Assembly (NCBI GenBank): GCA_000469685.2
Contig: LS997563.1
Coordinates: 9,946,940 to 10,010,939 of the forward strand
Direction: 5' to 3'
DNA: 64,000 nucleotides
Source of the DNA: Haemonchus contortus
Lineage: Eukaryota; Nematoda; Chromadorea; Rhabditida; Trichostrongylidae
Shown: positions 25,701-57,426 of the stretch, piece after piece
How positions within the stretch are numbered: the stretch's first letter is position 1
Layout of the letters: the number at the start of each line of letters is the position of its first letter
Notes under the pieces: model-generated
The model's input: the letters and a program-made list of their open reading frames with translations, nothing else
Databases searched by the model: none
Told to the model about the DNA's origin: nothing
Position numbers and translations under genes: made by a program

Positions 25701-26348
25701 CTTCGATTTCGGGCTTAGATGATAGGCGCTCTTTCGCTGCACAATTTGCCGTGCGCATCTCCTGACGCACGTTTGTACCCATGCCCATATTTTTTCATTC
25801 TTTCGTGAGGAACCAAATAACACCAGAGGATGGTGTTGCTAATTTGGCAAACCCAGCTCGTTTTAGTTAAATGGAAGTTTCGATTTAGCTTCTCATGATG
25901 TGAGCTCGACATGCAACAACACTTCCCACAAGTTTTCACTTCTTTAATATAGTCACATCTTTTGCAGATGCTGTGGCCGATTTTATCGTGTTATCCTCTT
26001 ACCTGAATGGCGGTAGAATGCCAATTTCGCATAGTCGTGGCGGTATCATCACTTGGCCTGTAGCCTTCGACACAAACACCGAACGATTTAATATCTTCTA
26101 CATCGATGTACTGAAAATTTTTACTAGGTAAGTTACATAGGTTAACAGCAGGTCTTCAAAGTTTTTGTGCAGTAGGTGTCCTCAACCTCTTTGATAAAAA
26201 CAACTGCGTGGAATAGAAAATTCATCAACGAGTGGTTGCTAAGCAGACAGAAGAATAAACTCACTGCATGCAAACTCACTTTAAATGCCCAAAGTCGGAG
26301 ACTTATTCGTTGTTTTTGGAAAATGGATTTGTTGACTTCACCAGTCAT
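19726..26348 (-). CDS. knl-2: KNL-2/M18BP1-type centromere protein with two SANTA domains
   Basis: Homologue of KNL-2 (Mis18-binding protein 1), which licenses CENP-A loading at centromeres. There are 30 exons on the minus strand: 26348-26280, 26110-26003, 25446-25356, 25207-25123, 25062-24762, 24674-24558, 24466-24401, 24315-24253, 24202-24144, 24089-24007, 23931-23823, 23747-23623, 23568-23490, 23428-23296, 23242-23182, 22943-22869, 22806-22658, 22603-22481, 22413-22300, 22233-21957, 21894-21727, 21632-21559, 21447-21205, 21149-21054, 20906-20779, 20720-20651, 20581-20495, 20434-20328, 20271-20142 and 19896-19726. They total 3561 nt (1186 aa), in phase throughout. Domains in order: SANTA 1 at about 16-117 (ISLRLW, GVCVEGYR, NWHSTAI, GTIYELRG, YGFPENW); SANTA 2 at about 354-450 (LSQWSIRF, KWQTSVIVRV, STRYRLVGDID, SGFPPDW); a CENP-C-like motif at about 543-570 (VRRSRSGRCIRPPLAEW, then QRVRYD); an NLS (PKRKR); a charged coiled coil at about 671-762; another NLS (RKRKK); a Myb/SANT domain at about 914-964 (GWSKVELHRLK, DDDWEKVARSLG, RSPESCKQAAIKRLKW); and an acidic C-terminus. 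In exon 25062-24762 a 78-nt in-frame stretch could be an optional intron. A few acceptors (caag, taag) are weaker than typical, so minor boundary shifts are possible. Confidence 0.9.
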
Positions 26349-27024
26349 CACTTAGTAATTTGAAACATGGGGCTGGTTGAAAAGTAATCTAAAATACATG
26401 AATAAATATTATAACTACAAGGTGATCAATTGTGGAAGTGAGAAAGCGCTCCATGAAAACACTACTTTGAAGATTGAAAGGTTATATCAAAGAAGAAGCA
26501 AGTTATGCCAATTGAAACAGAATATCCTACTTAGAGTGCGCAAGAACAAATTTGGATATATTTTTATAAAAAAGAGAGACTAAAAAGGAAAACCATGTAA
26601 ACATTAAACGTAAAAAAGTTGTTCGAATAAAGTACTATGATCAAACTCTTTACGTATACAATATCTATCAGACTCTTGCTATCAAATGGAAAGACAAGTA
26701 ATTTCAATAGAATTAACGAGACGCTGAAAGGATGTATGAATTACCAGTGAAGCTTTAACCGTTTGAAATTTGAGCAGTCGCGCGCGTTCACTGGGCGCAT
26801 CCGGACAACTCGTCCACTTCGATTTCTTCGCACGCGACTTGCAGCAGAGGTATTTCGAGCTCGCCGTTGTTGTTGTTGTTGTGATAATGCTTCTTTTTGT
26901 TGCCACCATTCGTTTCTTTTTGTAACGATAATGCTGCTAGGGCATCAAGTCAGATGTAACGTGCTGTTGATTTTGGGAGATCTACATCATAAATTGTTTA
27001 ATAGCTAGGGAGATAAGCCGCGTT
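26349..27024. other. Upstream region of knl-2, up to the LINE insertion
   Basis: AT-rich sequence 5' of the minus-strand knl-2 start. It contains a short (TTG)n run near 26870-26881 and no recognised gene. It probably includes the knl-2 promoter; no element could be assigned. Confidence 0.35.
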
Positions 27025-30000
27025 GTAGTATACTGCCTCTATCATGTACCACCTCATCGCGGTGATAGGGTGACACCATACCAAATGGTGGCTAACGGTA
27101 CAAACGGTCACGCAGTACGCGTTGCCTGTCGTATGGGCGGCTTCCTTGTATCCTTGGCGAGGAATAAGGGAGTAACCGAGGCCAAACAAACTGCTCAAAC
27201 AGCTAAAATTGCGCCCCAGTCCTGCGCACATCGGGTATGCTCCCCTACGGCGTCGGGGGAAGCCTCTACTGATGAGGGGCCATCTAATCTCGCATGGGAA
27301 TCAGGACGTCATCGGAACCGGAACCCTGGAAATCCCCCAAAATCGCGACACATGGACTGCCTTTTCGTCTGCTCGTATAACTGCCGCACTATAGCATCGG
27401 AAGCCAGCCTTCGGATGCTTTTGCGAAGTAGCCGGCTGGTTAAATATGATGTTATCGCACTACAGGAGACGAAGGGCAGAACGGAAACCATTCGAAAAAC
27501 GGACCACAACGAGCTGCTCATCATCGGACCCAAAGCGAACGGAAATGTTGGTGGAGTTGGTTTTCTGATCAATTCGACAATCGCCCACTTAGTAGACTCG
27601 CATAACATCGTCAGCCCGCGTCTTGCCGTCCTCCGTCTGCGCAAAAGCGACCGGGTTGCAATTTCTGTCATCAATGCATATGCACCTACATCGGTGGCGG
27701 CGCAGGAAGAGCGAGAAGAGTTTTATAGACTTTTGGAAAAGACGATTCAAGAAGAGAAGAGCTACTATAAATATGTCGTAGGCGACTTCAACGCCGTCGT
27801 GGGCACTAACTGCAGTGGAGACTGGAGACTCAGACCTTATGGCTCCGGCGACAGGACCGAAAACGGAGAACTCCTTCTGAACCTTCTATATGCGTGCCGC
27901 CTTTTCCATGGAAACTCCATGTTTGAAAAGCCAGCTAACCGACGATGGACTTGGGAGAGTCCAAACGGCCGAACGCATACGGAGATAGATCATGTTCTCA
28001 CTAATAGACGCTGGAGTCTACTTGATGTATCCGTGCTGCCCTCTTTTGACACCGGCTCGGATCATCGCCTTGTGCGCGCAAAAATACGACTCAACAAGCG
28101 GATATTCAAGCGCGACACTCACAGGCCCGCACACTTCAAGACTCCCTCCTTCGATACAGAGCTGCTCGAATCTGCCATTAAGGCTCATGATTGGTGTCTT
28201 TTAGAGGATCCCACAGAGGACTACGAACACCTAACAAAAGGTTTGCTTAAGTGTGCAGACATTTCTCGTCGTCCACACCTAGCCCGAATTCCGAGGTTGA
28301 GTGCTCTTGCCGTATCCCTCTTGGAAAAAAGGAGAGCACTCAAGCAGGATCCCAACGCCAACCACGTGGAAAAAGTCCTCGCAAACAAAGCCTGCCGTAT
28401 GGCTGTCAAGCAATCCCTTCGGGAGTACAGGAGAACCAAGTTACTGAAAGCAGCCGAAGCGAGATCGAGCATCAGGCGCTGCAAACGAGATCTCAACGAT
28501 CAGAAAGCTGTGATGTCTGCTCTCTTGGACAAAGATGGAAGTGTGAAAACGTCTAGAAGTTCTATGGAGAACATCGTTCAAGATTTCTACACAGAACTCT
28601 TTCGGTCCTCCACCTTTGTGCCCAAATGCTCGATGCCGCCTTATGAAGAGCCTCCCGCTATCCTTGTTTCGGAAGTGGCAAATGCGATAAGAAGCATGAA
28701 GAAAGGTACAGCTCCAGGTTTGGACAATATCCCTGCGGATTTGCTCCGCTCTGGAAGTACTGCTCTTCACACCCTTCTTGCGGAACACTTCAACCATTAC
28801 CTCAGATTGAAAAGGATTCCACAGCAGTGGAAAGAATCAAAAACCATTCTTCTTTTCAAGAAAGGCCAGCGGGAAGACATCTCCAACTACCGTCCCATCA
28901 GCCTATTATCGGTGGTGTACAAGTCATTCACGAAAGTTCTGCTCAATCGCGTGGAACGCATATTGGACGAATACCAGCCAGTAGAGCAAACTGGATTCAG
29001 GAAAAACTTCTCGTGCATGGATAACATCCACGCAGTCTGCCAGCTTATTGAGAGAAGCCGAGAATATCGCCTTCCTTTGGCTCTTCTCTTCGTGGACTAC
29101 AAGAAGGCGTTCGACTCTGTGGAGATCAACGCCGTTTTAAACGCTCTTGTGCAAGCTGGAGTTGATCCCGCTTACGTCCACCTGCTCGAACAGTGCCTTT
29201 CAAACACCTCAACATTCATCCAGCTGTTCGAGCGAAACCTGAAGATTCCAGTCGGAAAGGGGGTGCGACAAGGAGATACCATATCCCCAAAGCTTTTCAC
29301 GGCTGCGTTACAATTACGATGTTGTACCTAGACTGGGAAAAAAGAGGAAATCCCGTCAACGGCAAAAAAGTCAGTAACCTCCGCTTCGCCGATGATATCG
29401 TCTTGATATCTAGCAGCACAGCTGAAATGGAAAAGATGGTCAACGAACTCAATGCGGTAAGCCGGCGGATAGGCTTGGAGATGAATATGTCCAAAACGCA
29501 ATTAATGGTTAACAAGTGGTGCGATACGGGAACAGTAAGATTAGAAGGAAAAGCTCTGCAAAGAGTTGAATCCTACGTATATCTGGGAAGAGAGCTGAAC
29601 ATGACGAACAATATCGCTCCAGAACTAAATCGGAGAAGACGTGCTGCGTGGGCAGCTTTCGGTTCAATTCGTGAAGTGACAGACCAGGTCAGCGATCCCG
29701 ACCTCAAGGCATCGATATTCAGCGCCTCTGTACTGCCAGCGATGTGTTATGCGACTGAAACGTGGCCTGACAATAAAACAATCGCCAAAGCCATAATGAC
29801 TTCTCATCACGCGTTGGAAAGAAGTTTTCTGAAAATCAGTCGACGACAACAGTGGCAACAAGGCTTGCGAAGTTCAGACCTAAAGGAGAGATCGCGCTTG
29901 AAAGACCCGCTTCAATACATGGCAAATTCGAAGCACCGCTGGGCCGGTCATCTACTTCGTCGAACTGATGACAGATGGAGCCTTCGAGTCACAGAATGGC

Positions 30001-30200
30001 TTCCGAGAAATAAAAGAAGACCGTCAGGACGTCCGCCGACTCGGTGGGCCGATTCGTTTTCCAAATATTTCAGAGAAAGCGGCCTACATTGGATGCAAGT
30101 CGCGAAAGATCGGGCGATGTGGAGGAGCTGTGGTCCCCGCTGAGAAGACCCTCTTGCCGAAGGACCATCAAAGTATCAAAGTAAGTAAGTAGTATACTGC
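27025..30200 (+). mobile_element. RTE-type non-LTR retrotransposon with 12-bp target duplication
   Basis: The 12-mer GTAGTATACTGC stands at 27025-27036 and again at 30189-30200, bracketing the element as an exact target-site duplication. The body ends in a short tandem AAGTAAGTAAGT tail, as in RTE elements, instead of a poly(A) tract. The coding part (27070-30143) holds an endonuclease followed by reverse transcriptase. The identical duplication and long near-intact reading frame indicate a recent insertion. Confidence 0.9.
27070..30143 (+). pseudogene. RTE endonuclease-reverse transcriptase ORF, one frameshift
   Basis: Frame 1 (27070-29331, 753 aa) carries an apurinic-type endonuclease. Visible are SYNCRTIASEASLRML, ALQETKGR, INAYAPT, VVGDFNAVVG, TEIDHVLTN and TGSDHRLVRA. 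It is followed by the reverse-transcriptase palm (TAPGLDNIPADLLRS, NYRPISLLSVVYK, LALLFVDYKKAFDSV, KGVRQGDTISPKLFTAALQ). Near 29308 the frame shifts. The second frame, open to 30143, continues LDWEKRG, NLRFADDIVLISSS with the catalytic FADD, a thumb region, and the basic GRPPTRWADSF end typical of RTE proteins. All key catalytic residues are present, so the frameshift is the main visible lesion. The first ~90 residues are low-complexity and may not belong to the original start. Confidence 0.88.
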
Positions 30201-31604
30201 TCTACTCGAGTCATCTCACTAGTTAGCTTTTCCGAGTAAGCTAAAAATTTCTTCTCATCAGTAGGAGTTCGTTCGTGATAAAACAGTACGTTATGGGACC
30301 CATGTGGGAAGGGTCAAGCTGGAAGCAAATATTAGCAGTTAATTAACAGATTCCGGCGTAGGTGTTGTAGTGGCAAGTAGTGCACGAACCCTTACCCATG
30401 GTTCAGAAATAAAATCCCGAATCGATGCTCACCGATGCCAATCATACCCTCAATTCTTCAGAGGTCGTTTATTTTATGTCAGACTCGTTTGAGACGTGCA
30501 AAAAACTGTCTTGTATATTGGCTGGCCACCGCAAGTGATTGTACGCCATCAGTGTGTCTATCTAATTAATTTTGAGTTTTTTTTTAAGCCGGTAACTCTC
30601 TTTGCTGAAAATGTGATTATTAGATCAAGGTTCCGGTTCCACCTCACCAATTTGATGAAGGGTAGAACTCTCTGCGGCCACTATAGCTGTCATCTATGAA
30701 TGTCATCAATATAGCTGTCATCTATGAATGCCAATTATTGCACCTTAAATTGATATTGACCGATATCGATTGGATCCCTTTAGCGTCGTTCTATCCCACC
30801 CTTCTAATCCTGAGATTGAATGAAGTGACGGTTCGTGGGGTCCGGGAACTTCTCCCCTAACGCGGCATCGCACACGCCGCACCCGCCGTCTATCGCAGGA
30901 TTGCGATGGAAGGTTGGAGCGCGCAATTTGTGAGGTGGGGAGTCCTTTAAACATTCGAATTAGCCGGACGCTCTCTTCAGTTCCAATGCGAACCTGATCG
31001 TCGTTTATATAGGAGGAGTCATTTTAATTAATCAAGTCTAATAAACATGAAAACTAAAAAGAAACAGAAGAAAAAACGATAAAATCCAATGCAAAAGCAA
31101 GCCAGTCAAGGAAAATTATGGCGTCCTATCGATTGGCGGGAGTACGGTAATTGCAGTGACATTTACCGCATGCCGCAAGGGAGTATGCCGCGATAGGGGA
31201 GAAGTTCCGTTACCCCGGTTCTTGTACCCAAATACCTCTTCCTACAAGTGGCAGCGGTTCGCAGCGAATACTGTAACCTTCAGCGGTCCAAATCTTTCCG
31301 TTTACAGAGCGTGGCTGCTCGAGATATGATGCAGCAGGTAGGTAGCTTGTTCGAGTACATTCGACGCTCACCCGCTTCGACGCAACTTGTGTAGAGAGAA
31401 ATTTAAAAATTTCCTTGAAATGGAGTTTTTGGCTTGGGCCGAAGGAGAGTAGCAGCAACGTGTGAATGAAACGCTGACGTCAAGAGTTAGTAGGAGTTTA
31501 ATGATGGAGTAGTTGATGGGATAGCCAGCAGTCAGTAGGTAACATTCTTAATGAAAGATGAGATTGCGAAAACGAAGCTGAATGTCTATGGCACGTTGTT
31601 GTGT
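30201..31604. other. Gene-poor region with a dispersed repeat copy
   Basis: No coding exon recognised. About 31005-31190 resembles 33385-33560: a shared order of a 'gaggagtcatt' word, 'aagtctaataaa', an A-rich stretch, 'tatcgattggcggg', 'gtacggtaattgcagt' and 'ccgcatgccgc'. The GC-rich part 30790-30930 is unexplained. Confidence 0.4.
31005..31190. repeat. Dispersed repeat, copy 1
   Basis: Shares ordered sequence blocks with 33385-33560 in the same orientation, including 'tatcgattggcggg' and 'gtacggtaattgcag'. The similarity is broken by indels. No TIR or coding capacity seen, so the class is unknown. Confidence 0.55.
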
Positions 31605-32990
31605 CACATCCTACTTACTACATGTATAAAGCGCTTAGTCTGTCTGTCTGTATGTCTGTCACGAAATTCCTTAGCTCTTTTAGAATTGCCTGGAGAGACC
31701 GGGTCAAGCGTGGGATGGGTGGGCCATATCCCGAGAAGTATAAAGCACATATGAGCTTGGCGGAGCCCCGCCCGCAGTGGGCGTGGCGTGCATCGGAATG
31801 AGCTATACTGAGGGCCATGATTTCAAATTCAGTCACAAGACGACTTCAAAACTGGGGTTTAAAGGTGGCTAGAGGTGTGCGTTGGTGAGTTAGATCAAAT
31901 TGGGGAGACCCACACCCGATGGGCGGGCGTTCTCCAGAAATGCAATGCTTTATGAAAACATTTATAACTCGGTTTGGAGAAAGCCAACAGAGCAGGAAAA
32001 AGTTGATATGCGAGGAGCATTGTCGAAGATGTCTCCAGCATAAATGACGTCAGCGGAGGCCTGCCCACAATGGGCGGAGCGCGCCTCAAAGCTCACTTCC
32101 CTTCTTACATTTACAGTAGCGCTCGAAAGTATTCGGCGAAATGCTTCTTCATTTATAATTTTCAGTCGTAACCCCTTTCCTACTGGATCTAATCAAGCGA
32201 AATTTAAATATGTGTAGCATTGGTGTAGTGTAAATATTTACCACTATTAACCTGCAATCTGATCATGTTCCAGATATCCGAAAGGGCTTGAGTAAAAAAT
32301 CAACTGGAAATACAAATCATAGCCCTCCTGGAAGTACTTTCCTTTTTGCCATGTCTAAAGTGTACGAGCGCTAATGCCGAACCCAGAGGAGAAGAAAAAC
32401 GTACCTAAGGTCCGAATAACTGCAGACGTCACAAACTTGCTTTCAGCATAGTCTACAAACGCCTCCCCATTAGAATGTGGGTATAGCTGCTTCGCAGTCT
32501 TGTAGTGTTGGACAGCGTAAAATATGCTTCAGCTAAACATATCAAAATTTCATGTGATTCGCTCCACTGGGAAAAAAGATACGGCGAGTTGAAGTTGGCC
32601 GAATACTTTTGAGCGTTACTGTATATACGAAAATCCATGACTCCAGTTCCCATGGACCTAGAAAGTTCAAACTTGATAGAAGTACAGGCGAAAGGATGGG
32701 AAGACTTATGGTGGGTGGCAGAACCAGACTCCGCCCACAAGGGGCGGGGTTCGGGGGAAATTTATAATTACTGTCCCCATGGACCTAGAAAGTTCAAACT
32801 TGGTAGGACTACAGGCGACAGGATGGGAACACTTATGGTGGGTGACGGGACCAGACTCCGCCCATGGGGGCCGGGTTTGAGCAGAAACTCACAAATCCGA
32901 TAAAGGTCTATAATGGAAATCAGCTCATGCGGCTCCGTCTTTTATGGCTAGAGCCCCTAGCGCGCGAGAGCGTGCGTAGCCGTCTGGTTT
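31605..32990 (+). mobile_element. Composite TCTG/GC-box repeat element, copy A (HINE-like)
   Basis: The copy begins 'catcctacttactacatgtataaagcgcttag' (split here: 'catcctacttactacatg', 'tataaagcgcttag'), followed by a short TCTG run. It continues with modules that each contain a 'ccgcccnnngggcgg' palindrome and a 'gttcaaacttggtagnagtacagg' word. It ends in an imperfect hairpin (32957-32979, 'ctagcgcgcgagagcgtgcg' then 'tag') and 'ccgtctgg'. A reverse copy with the same two ends lies at 38128-39206. A left-end microsatellite and right-end hairpin are traits of non-autonomous Helitron/Helentron elements (inference). No transposase is present. The 32140-32630 interior may be unrelated DNA. Confidence 0.6.
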
Positions 32991-35584
32991 GTTTTATGGG
33001 CTGAGTGATTAGGTCGTTAGGTAATATCAGCCCGCTTTCAAAGTCAGCCCCGCCTCAGCGTTAATAAAAACAACGTTGATGCCCGAAAGCACAAGTATGG
33101 GTTCGAGTTCCGTCCGAGGTTAAGTTTTGTCCATAAGTCGCCAACCTTGTGAGTTACATTTATTGCCTCATGCTGTAGAATATTTCTTATTTCTATTTTG
33201 TTGTAGTTAATAGGTGTGAACGCCAGGAATTGGACATAGCTTTCCTTATTAGATCAATTAGTACTTGCCGCACCCTCCGCGTGTCGCACAAGAAATGCGA
33301 AACTGGAGTGCGCAGTCTGTTAGTTAGAAAGTACTTTAATTATCAAAAATTTGCCGTCCATTTTCTTCAATCCCAATGCGGTCTTAATCGTTGATAATAG
33401 AGAGGGAGTCATTACGTAAATAATAAGTCTAATAAAAGTAGAAACGAGCAAGAAACAAAAAGATCAAAACCAATCAAATATGTAGGGCAGACAACAGGAA
33501 ATATGACGTTTTATCGATTGGCGGGGAGGCGGGGTGAGTACGGTAATTGCAGTTTGGAGCCGCAAGACAACTAAAAAGGATTTTCCGCATGCCGCTAAGC
33601 GAAAGTGAGAAATCGGGGAGGAGTTCCCTGTTGCTGGATTGCTGGCGTCTGTGGTCGTTATCTCGAATATTCGTTGTAGTGCAGAAGACGCCGATTTACA
33701 AGTGTTTTTGTGTCGAACACGTTTGTACTTGGAAAAGTTCTTCAGGGTGCGTGATCTGGACAAGACAAAACCTGGATTGACATGTGAGTACAACAGCTGG
33801 ATCGAATTGCTGGTACAAAGGACGAAGCCCCATGGACAGTTGTAATTCGTACAAATAGGGTTTCAGGTTCGTCTCTTTGCAAACCTTTTCGGAAATTTTC
33901 TGTGGGTAATGTTTCGCGTTGTAAGACAAACAGTTTGGGTATTGTTATACAGTTGTTCCAAACGCCACATAATCCTCTTCAGTGCATTTATCTCAACCTC
34001 TTTACCTTCGAAGTTTTCTTTCTCTCGCATTCTCTCATACTTCTTTCTGTACGTTGTTTCTACTGATGCAAAAAGCACTGCATTAAAAATGATACTTGAG
34101 AAACTTGAGCAGCAGATTTTGCTTTGACACAATTCGCTGAAAGTGTCGTGGCCACGCGCTTCGAGCCAATCACCTTCACTTTCTTCTTTATGTTTTGGAC
34201 GAAATTTTGTTCTATTTTTTGGGTTGCTGAGTAGTTCTGTTATAGGTTCTTGAGTAGTGGGATAGTATTAAAATTGAAAAACTTTCTGCGGTATTCGAAT
34301 TTGAGATGCATTTGGTAGAATGGGAACATCAATAGAAGGTGACATAGCTGAAATTCGCTCACGAGGGCGGTTGCGCGTGAAAATATTTAATTACCCTAGA
34401 CCGAGGCGTGCAAATTCAGAGGAGTAAGTACGACAAGAAAAAACACTAGTGATATCAGTAGGACTATGGGCGGAGCATGCGCAAAATGAGCGAAATCTGG
34501 TTGAAAGTACTTAGCCAAGTTGGAATATGTAGGAATGAAGGACACAGATGCCTTCAGCAGGATTTCGCTCGTAAACTGTGTGTATATGTATGTGTATGTG
34601 TATGTGTGTGTGTGTGTGTGTGTGTCGTGACTGTCGGTGTGTTTGGTCGGAAATTCACAACTCTGTTCTCCAGTATCAGGGCATACAAATTCAAAAGTGG
34701 TGCACGCGGTAGGCCTAGTTAAATAGGAGAAGGAGGAAAGCCCGGCATGAGCCGGGCGGTACGGCCGCTCAGCACAATATTTGAGAGCAGTTGGGTCGCC
34801 CGGCTTACGCCAGGCCCCCATTCCTTACTTTCAGAGCAGTTAGAAAATCCCTCCCTTAGGTGAACAGATGTTGAGGAATGTAGAATAGAGCTAGATTTTC
34901 CATATCACTACATTTATCGTAATGATAAATTTCTCGGACGGACAGACACACAAGCTAACAAACCGACATATCAAGTTTCTGCTCTATAAATGAGAGAGAT
35001 TTGAGATTCTGTAACGTTTTTAATCACTCGCTGTTATAACTTTCAAAAAAGTCAAAAATTATCGTTGCTATTTCACTAATTGGAATGGATATACCTTCAC
35101 ATGCACCCTGTTGATCATCGCTTTGCTTCACCGACTGTCTTCATTCAAGTTCGGGTTCGAGTCCTGTATGAGCCTGAAGTTTTGTCCATAAATCGCCAAC
35201 CTTGGGATACTGTCTCCATTCAGCCTTATCTCCAGCCGTTTTAGTCCAGTAGACCCTCCTTTTCCGAGTTATAGTTGCAGAGAGCTTTTCTTGCGTAATA
35301 GCTTTGTTGAGAAAGCTAATCATCGGTTTTAATCGATGTTTGTTTGACGTTGCGAGAAAATGCACACGTTACAGTCATTCATTAATTGATAAACTCATTG
35401 AATTTCTCCAAAATACAAAAAAAGCATTCAAAACACATATACATTTGAAGGGTTTAAACAACAGAAACGTGGCCTTTCAACACGTGGATTTTTCCAAAAT
35501 TTTAAGTGAATACTGTTTCTACTAATCGTTTGTTTCTACTAACAACGGTAGCGTCCGTTAAGTGCCTCCAAGGGTTAGGGTTAA
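32991..35584. other. Repeat-rich intergenic region 3' of the GH31 gene
   Basis: Holds the second copy of the dispersed repeat (33385-33560), a (TG)n tract near 34579-34626, and an inverted 'gcccggc' hairpin pair at about 34738-34826. It also has two copies (33085-33160 and 35145-35210) of a segment with 'gggttcgagtyc' followed by 'aagttttgtccataaatcgcc'. The 'ggttcgagtcc' word resembles a tRNA B box, so a SINE origin is possible but no A box is clear. No gene seen. Confidence 0.4.
33385..33560. repeat. Dispersed repeat, copy 2
   Basis: Diverged direct copy of 31005-31190 with the same block order ('gagggagtcatta', 'aataagtctaataaaag', 'tatcgattggcggg', 'gtacggtaattgcagt'). Function unknown. 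Confidence 0.55.
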
Positions 35585-55785
<20,201 letters not shown>

Positions 55786-55920
55786 CCTTAATTAGAATCA
55801 TCATTTCTCTCAAAACTCCACAATGTGTGGAATGAATGAAGCAGAGTGGAGGTTTGCTAAGATTAGCGCTAGACGAACTCACACCTGCGGTTGCTCAGAG
55901 ACTATATAAATGAACTTTAC

Positions 55921-56088
55921 CTCCGCATAGAGAAAACGAGTATCGGCCGTATAGGCCACATATCTCATATGCCGCCGCTCCTTTCGAACATATTTATGAT
56001 TCTGTTCGGAGGGTTGTTTAAGTTCATGGTCATAAATAGAATCAGCTCGTTCATACTGGATGACATACGGTTCTTCCTGCGACGCCAT
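55921..56088 (-). CDS. Unrecognised short exon upstream of the GH31 start, copy 1
   Basis: ATG at 56088 opens MASQEEPYVIQYERADS, IYDHELKQPSEQNHKY and ends RFLYAE at a possible donor (GAG/GTAAAG). The duplicated region holds a homologous stretch at 61851-61696. Two 3-nt indels and many substitutions between them leave the frame intact, which argues that the ancestor was protein-coding. It does not join in phase to the GH31 signal-peptide exon with a good acceptor, so it may be an exon of another or former gene. I recognise no family. Confidence 0.45.
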
Positions 56089-57426
56089 TCAATTTCATCA
56101 CCTTTTTACGCACAAAAACGTCTGCTACTACTTCTTTTCTCCCAGTTTCTCGTCCTCAACTTTACTTTACTTCACTAAATTTACTCTGTTAGGTCTTGCC
56201 ATCTTTGAAAAACGCTGTAAATTTTCAAAAAACTGTTCATTTTTGTTTGCCTTCTTCCAATATACCTTCAAATGGCTTATCCTCTAGATGCTTTCCAGTT
56301 GCTTCTGATTCGTCCTATATTTATTACCATTTTTGGATCGCTCATTTTTTGACTCATGGTATGCGAGCCGACAGAGCACCGCGCTTCATTATGTGTATAG
56401 TAAAGCTTTACGCTATACTTTACTACGGACGACCGCGACCACATCTTCGAACCACAATCGTAGCGATGGGGGTGTTCAAGTAGTTACTTTCGCTTTGGGT
56501 GCTTTTACAGCCCGCTGACCGGCCTGCGAGCGCGCGAGCGACTACTCGGCCTGCGGTATCGATCAAGAACCAGTTGTAAACAAGGGGCGAGTGCCGCCCC
56601 CGACCAGTGAACGTAGCCTCCGGTGTGATAAGCTGAGTTTCTCTTCGGTGGTTAGGTCCTACGCATGGATGAATATGGTATCTATAAGTTCGGTCTTATT
56701 CTCAACATTCACGTAAAACGCATAGGCCACTGCAAGTTAGACGGACAAACGTGAAGAAGAAGACAAGGAATACTTCGGACGCGGTGTTTTCGCTAGACGG
56801 GTTTAATCGTCCCAGAAGTCAAGGCGAATATGTGGCACAGTAACCTGAACACTTGCTGAAGCGTCTCCAATCCCTTTCACCTATACGACACAAAGCGAAG
56901 GTACCGCGGGTGCAGCTCAATCGGGTGGATGGTAGGTTACTAGGGGGTTACGGTGTTACACGGGATGACGGGACATTCAAATCCCTCTAGTGTACTTTCA
57001 GGCTGATTTTCAGTGGAGAAAAACCCATCATAGGTTTTTCTTTGTAATTCGAGTATTGCGCACCCGATCTTTCATGCTGGTGGAGAATTTCTGAGAATAT
57101 GACCTATTTCGAATGCTCCCTGAACTCGATCCAATCTTTCTTCTTCCAACTCAAAACTTCAATCATTATCAAACAGATAAACATATACAGTTCGGTTCAA
57201 AAAAGCACCTTGCCAATTAGACATATTTTGTAGTAGCTCATCTCGTTCTCTCAGTTTTGCAATGAGTTGAGCACTCCGTATTTTTATGTCGACATCCTGG
57301 CACTATCTCTATAGTTCTGATTTGAGTTGCACGACCAGCACCACTGCTAAAAATGTAGTGCAAATAAAACTTTTTTTGTCAGTGGCACAGGCCATCATAC
57401 TGAACTCGATGACGTCAGTAGTAATA

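Noticed and set aside
27309..27674. 121-aa minus-strand frame inside the LINE
   Set aside because: It is the antisense shadow of the endonuclease coding frame.
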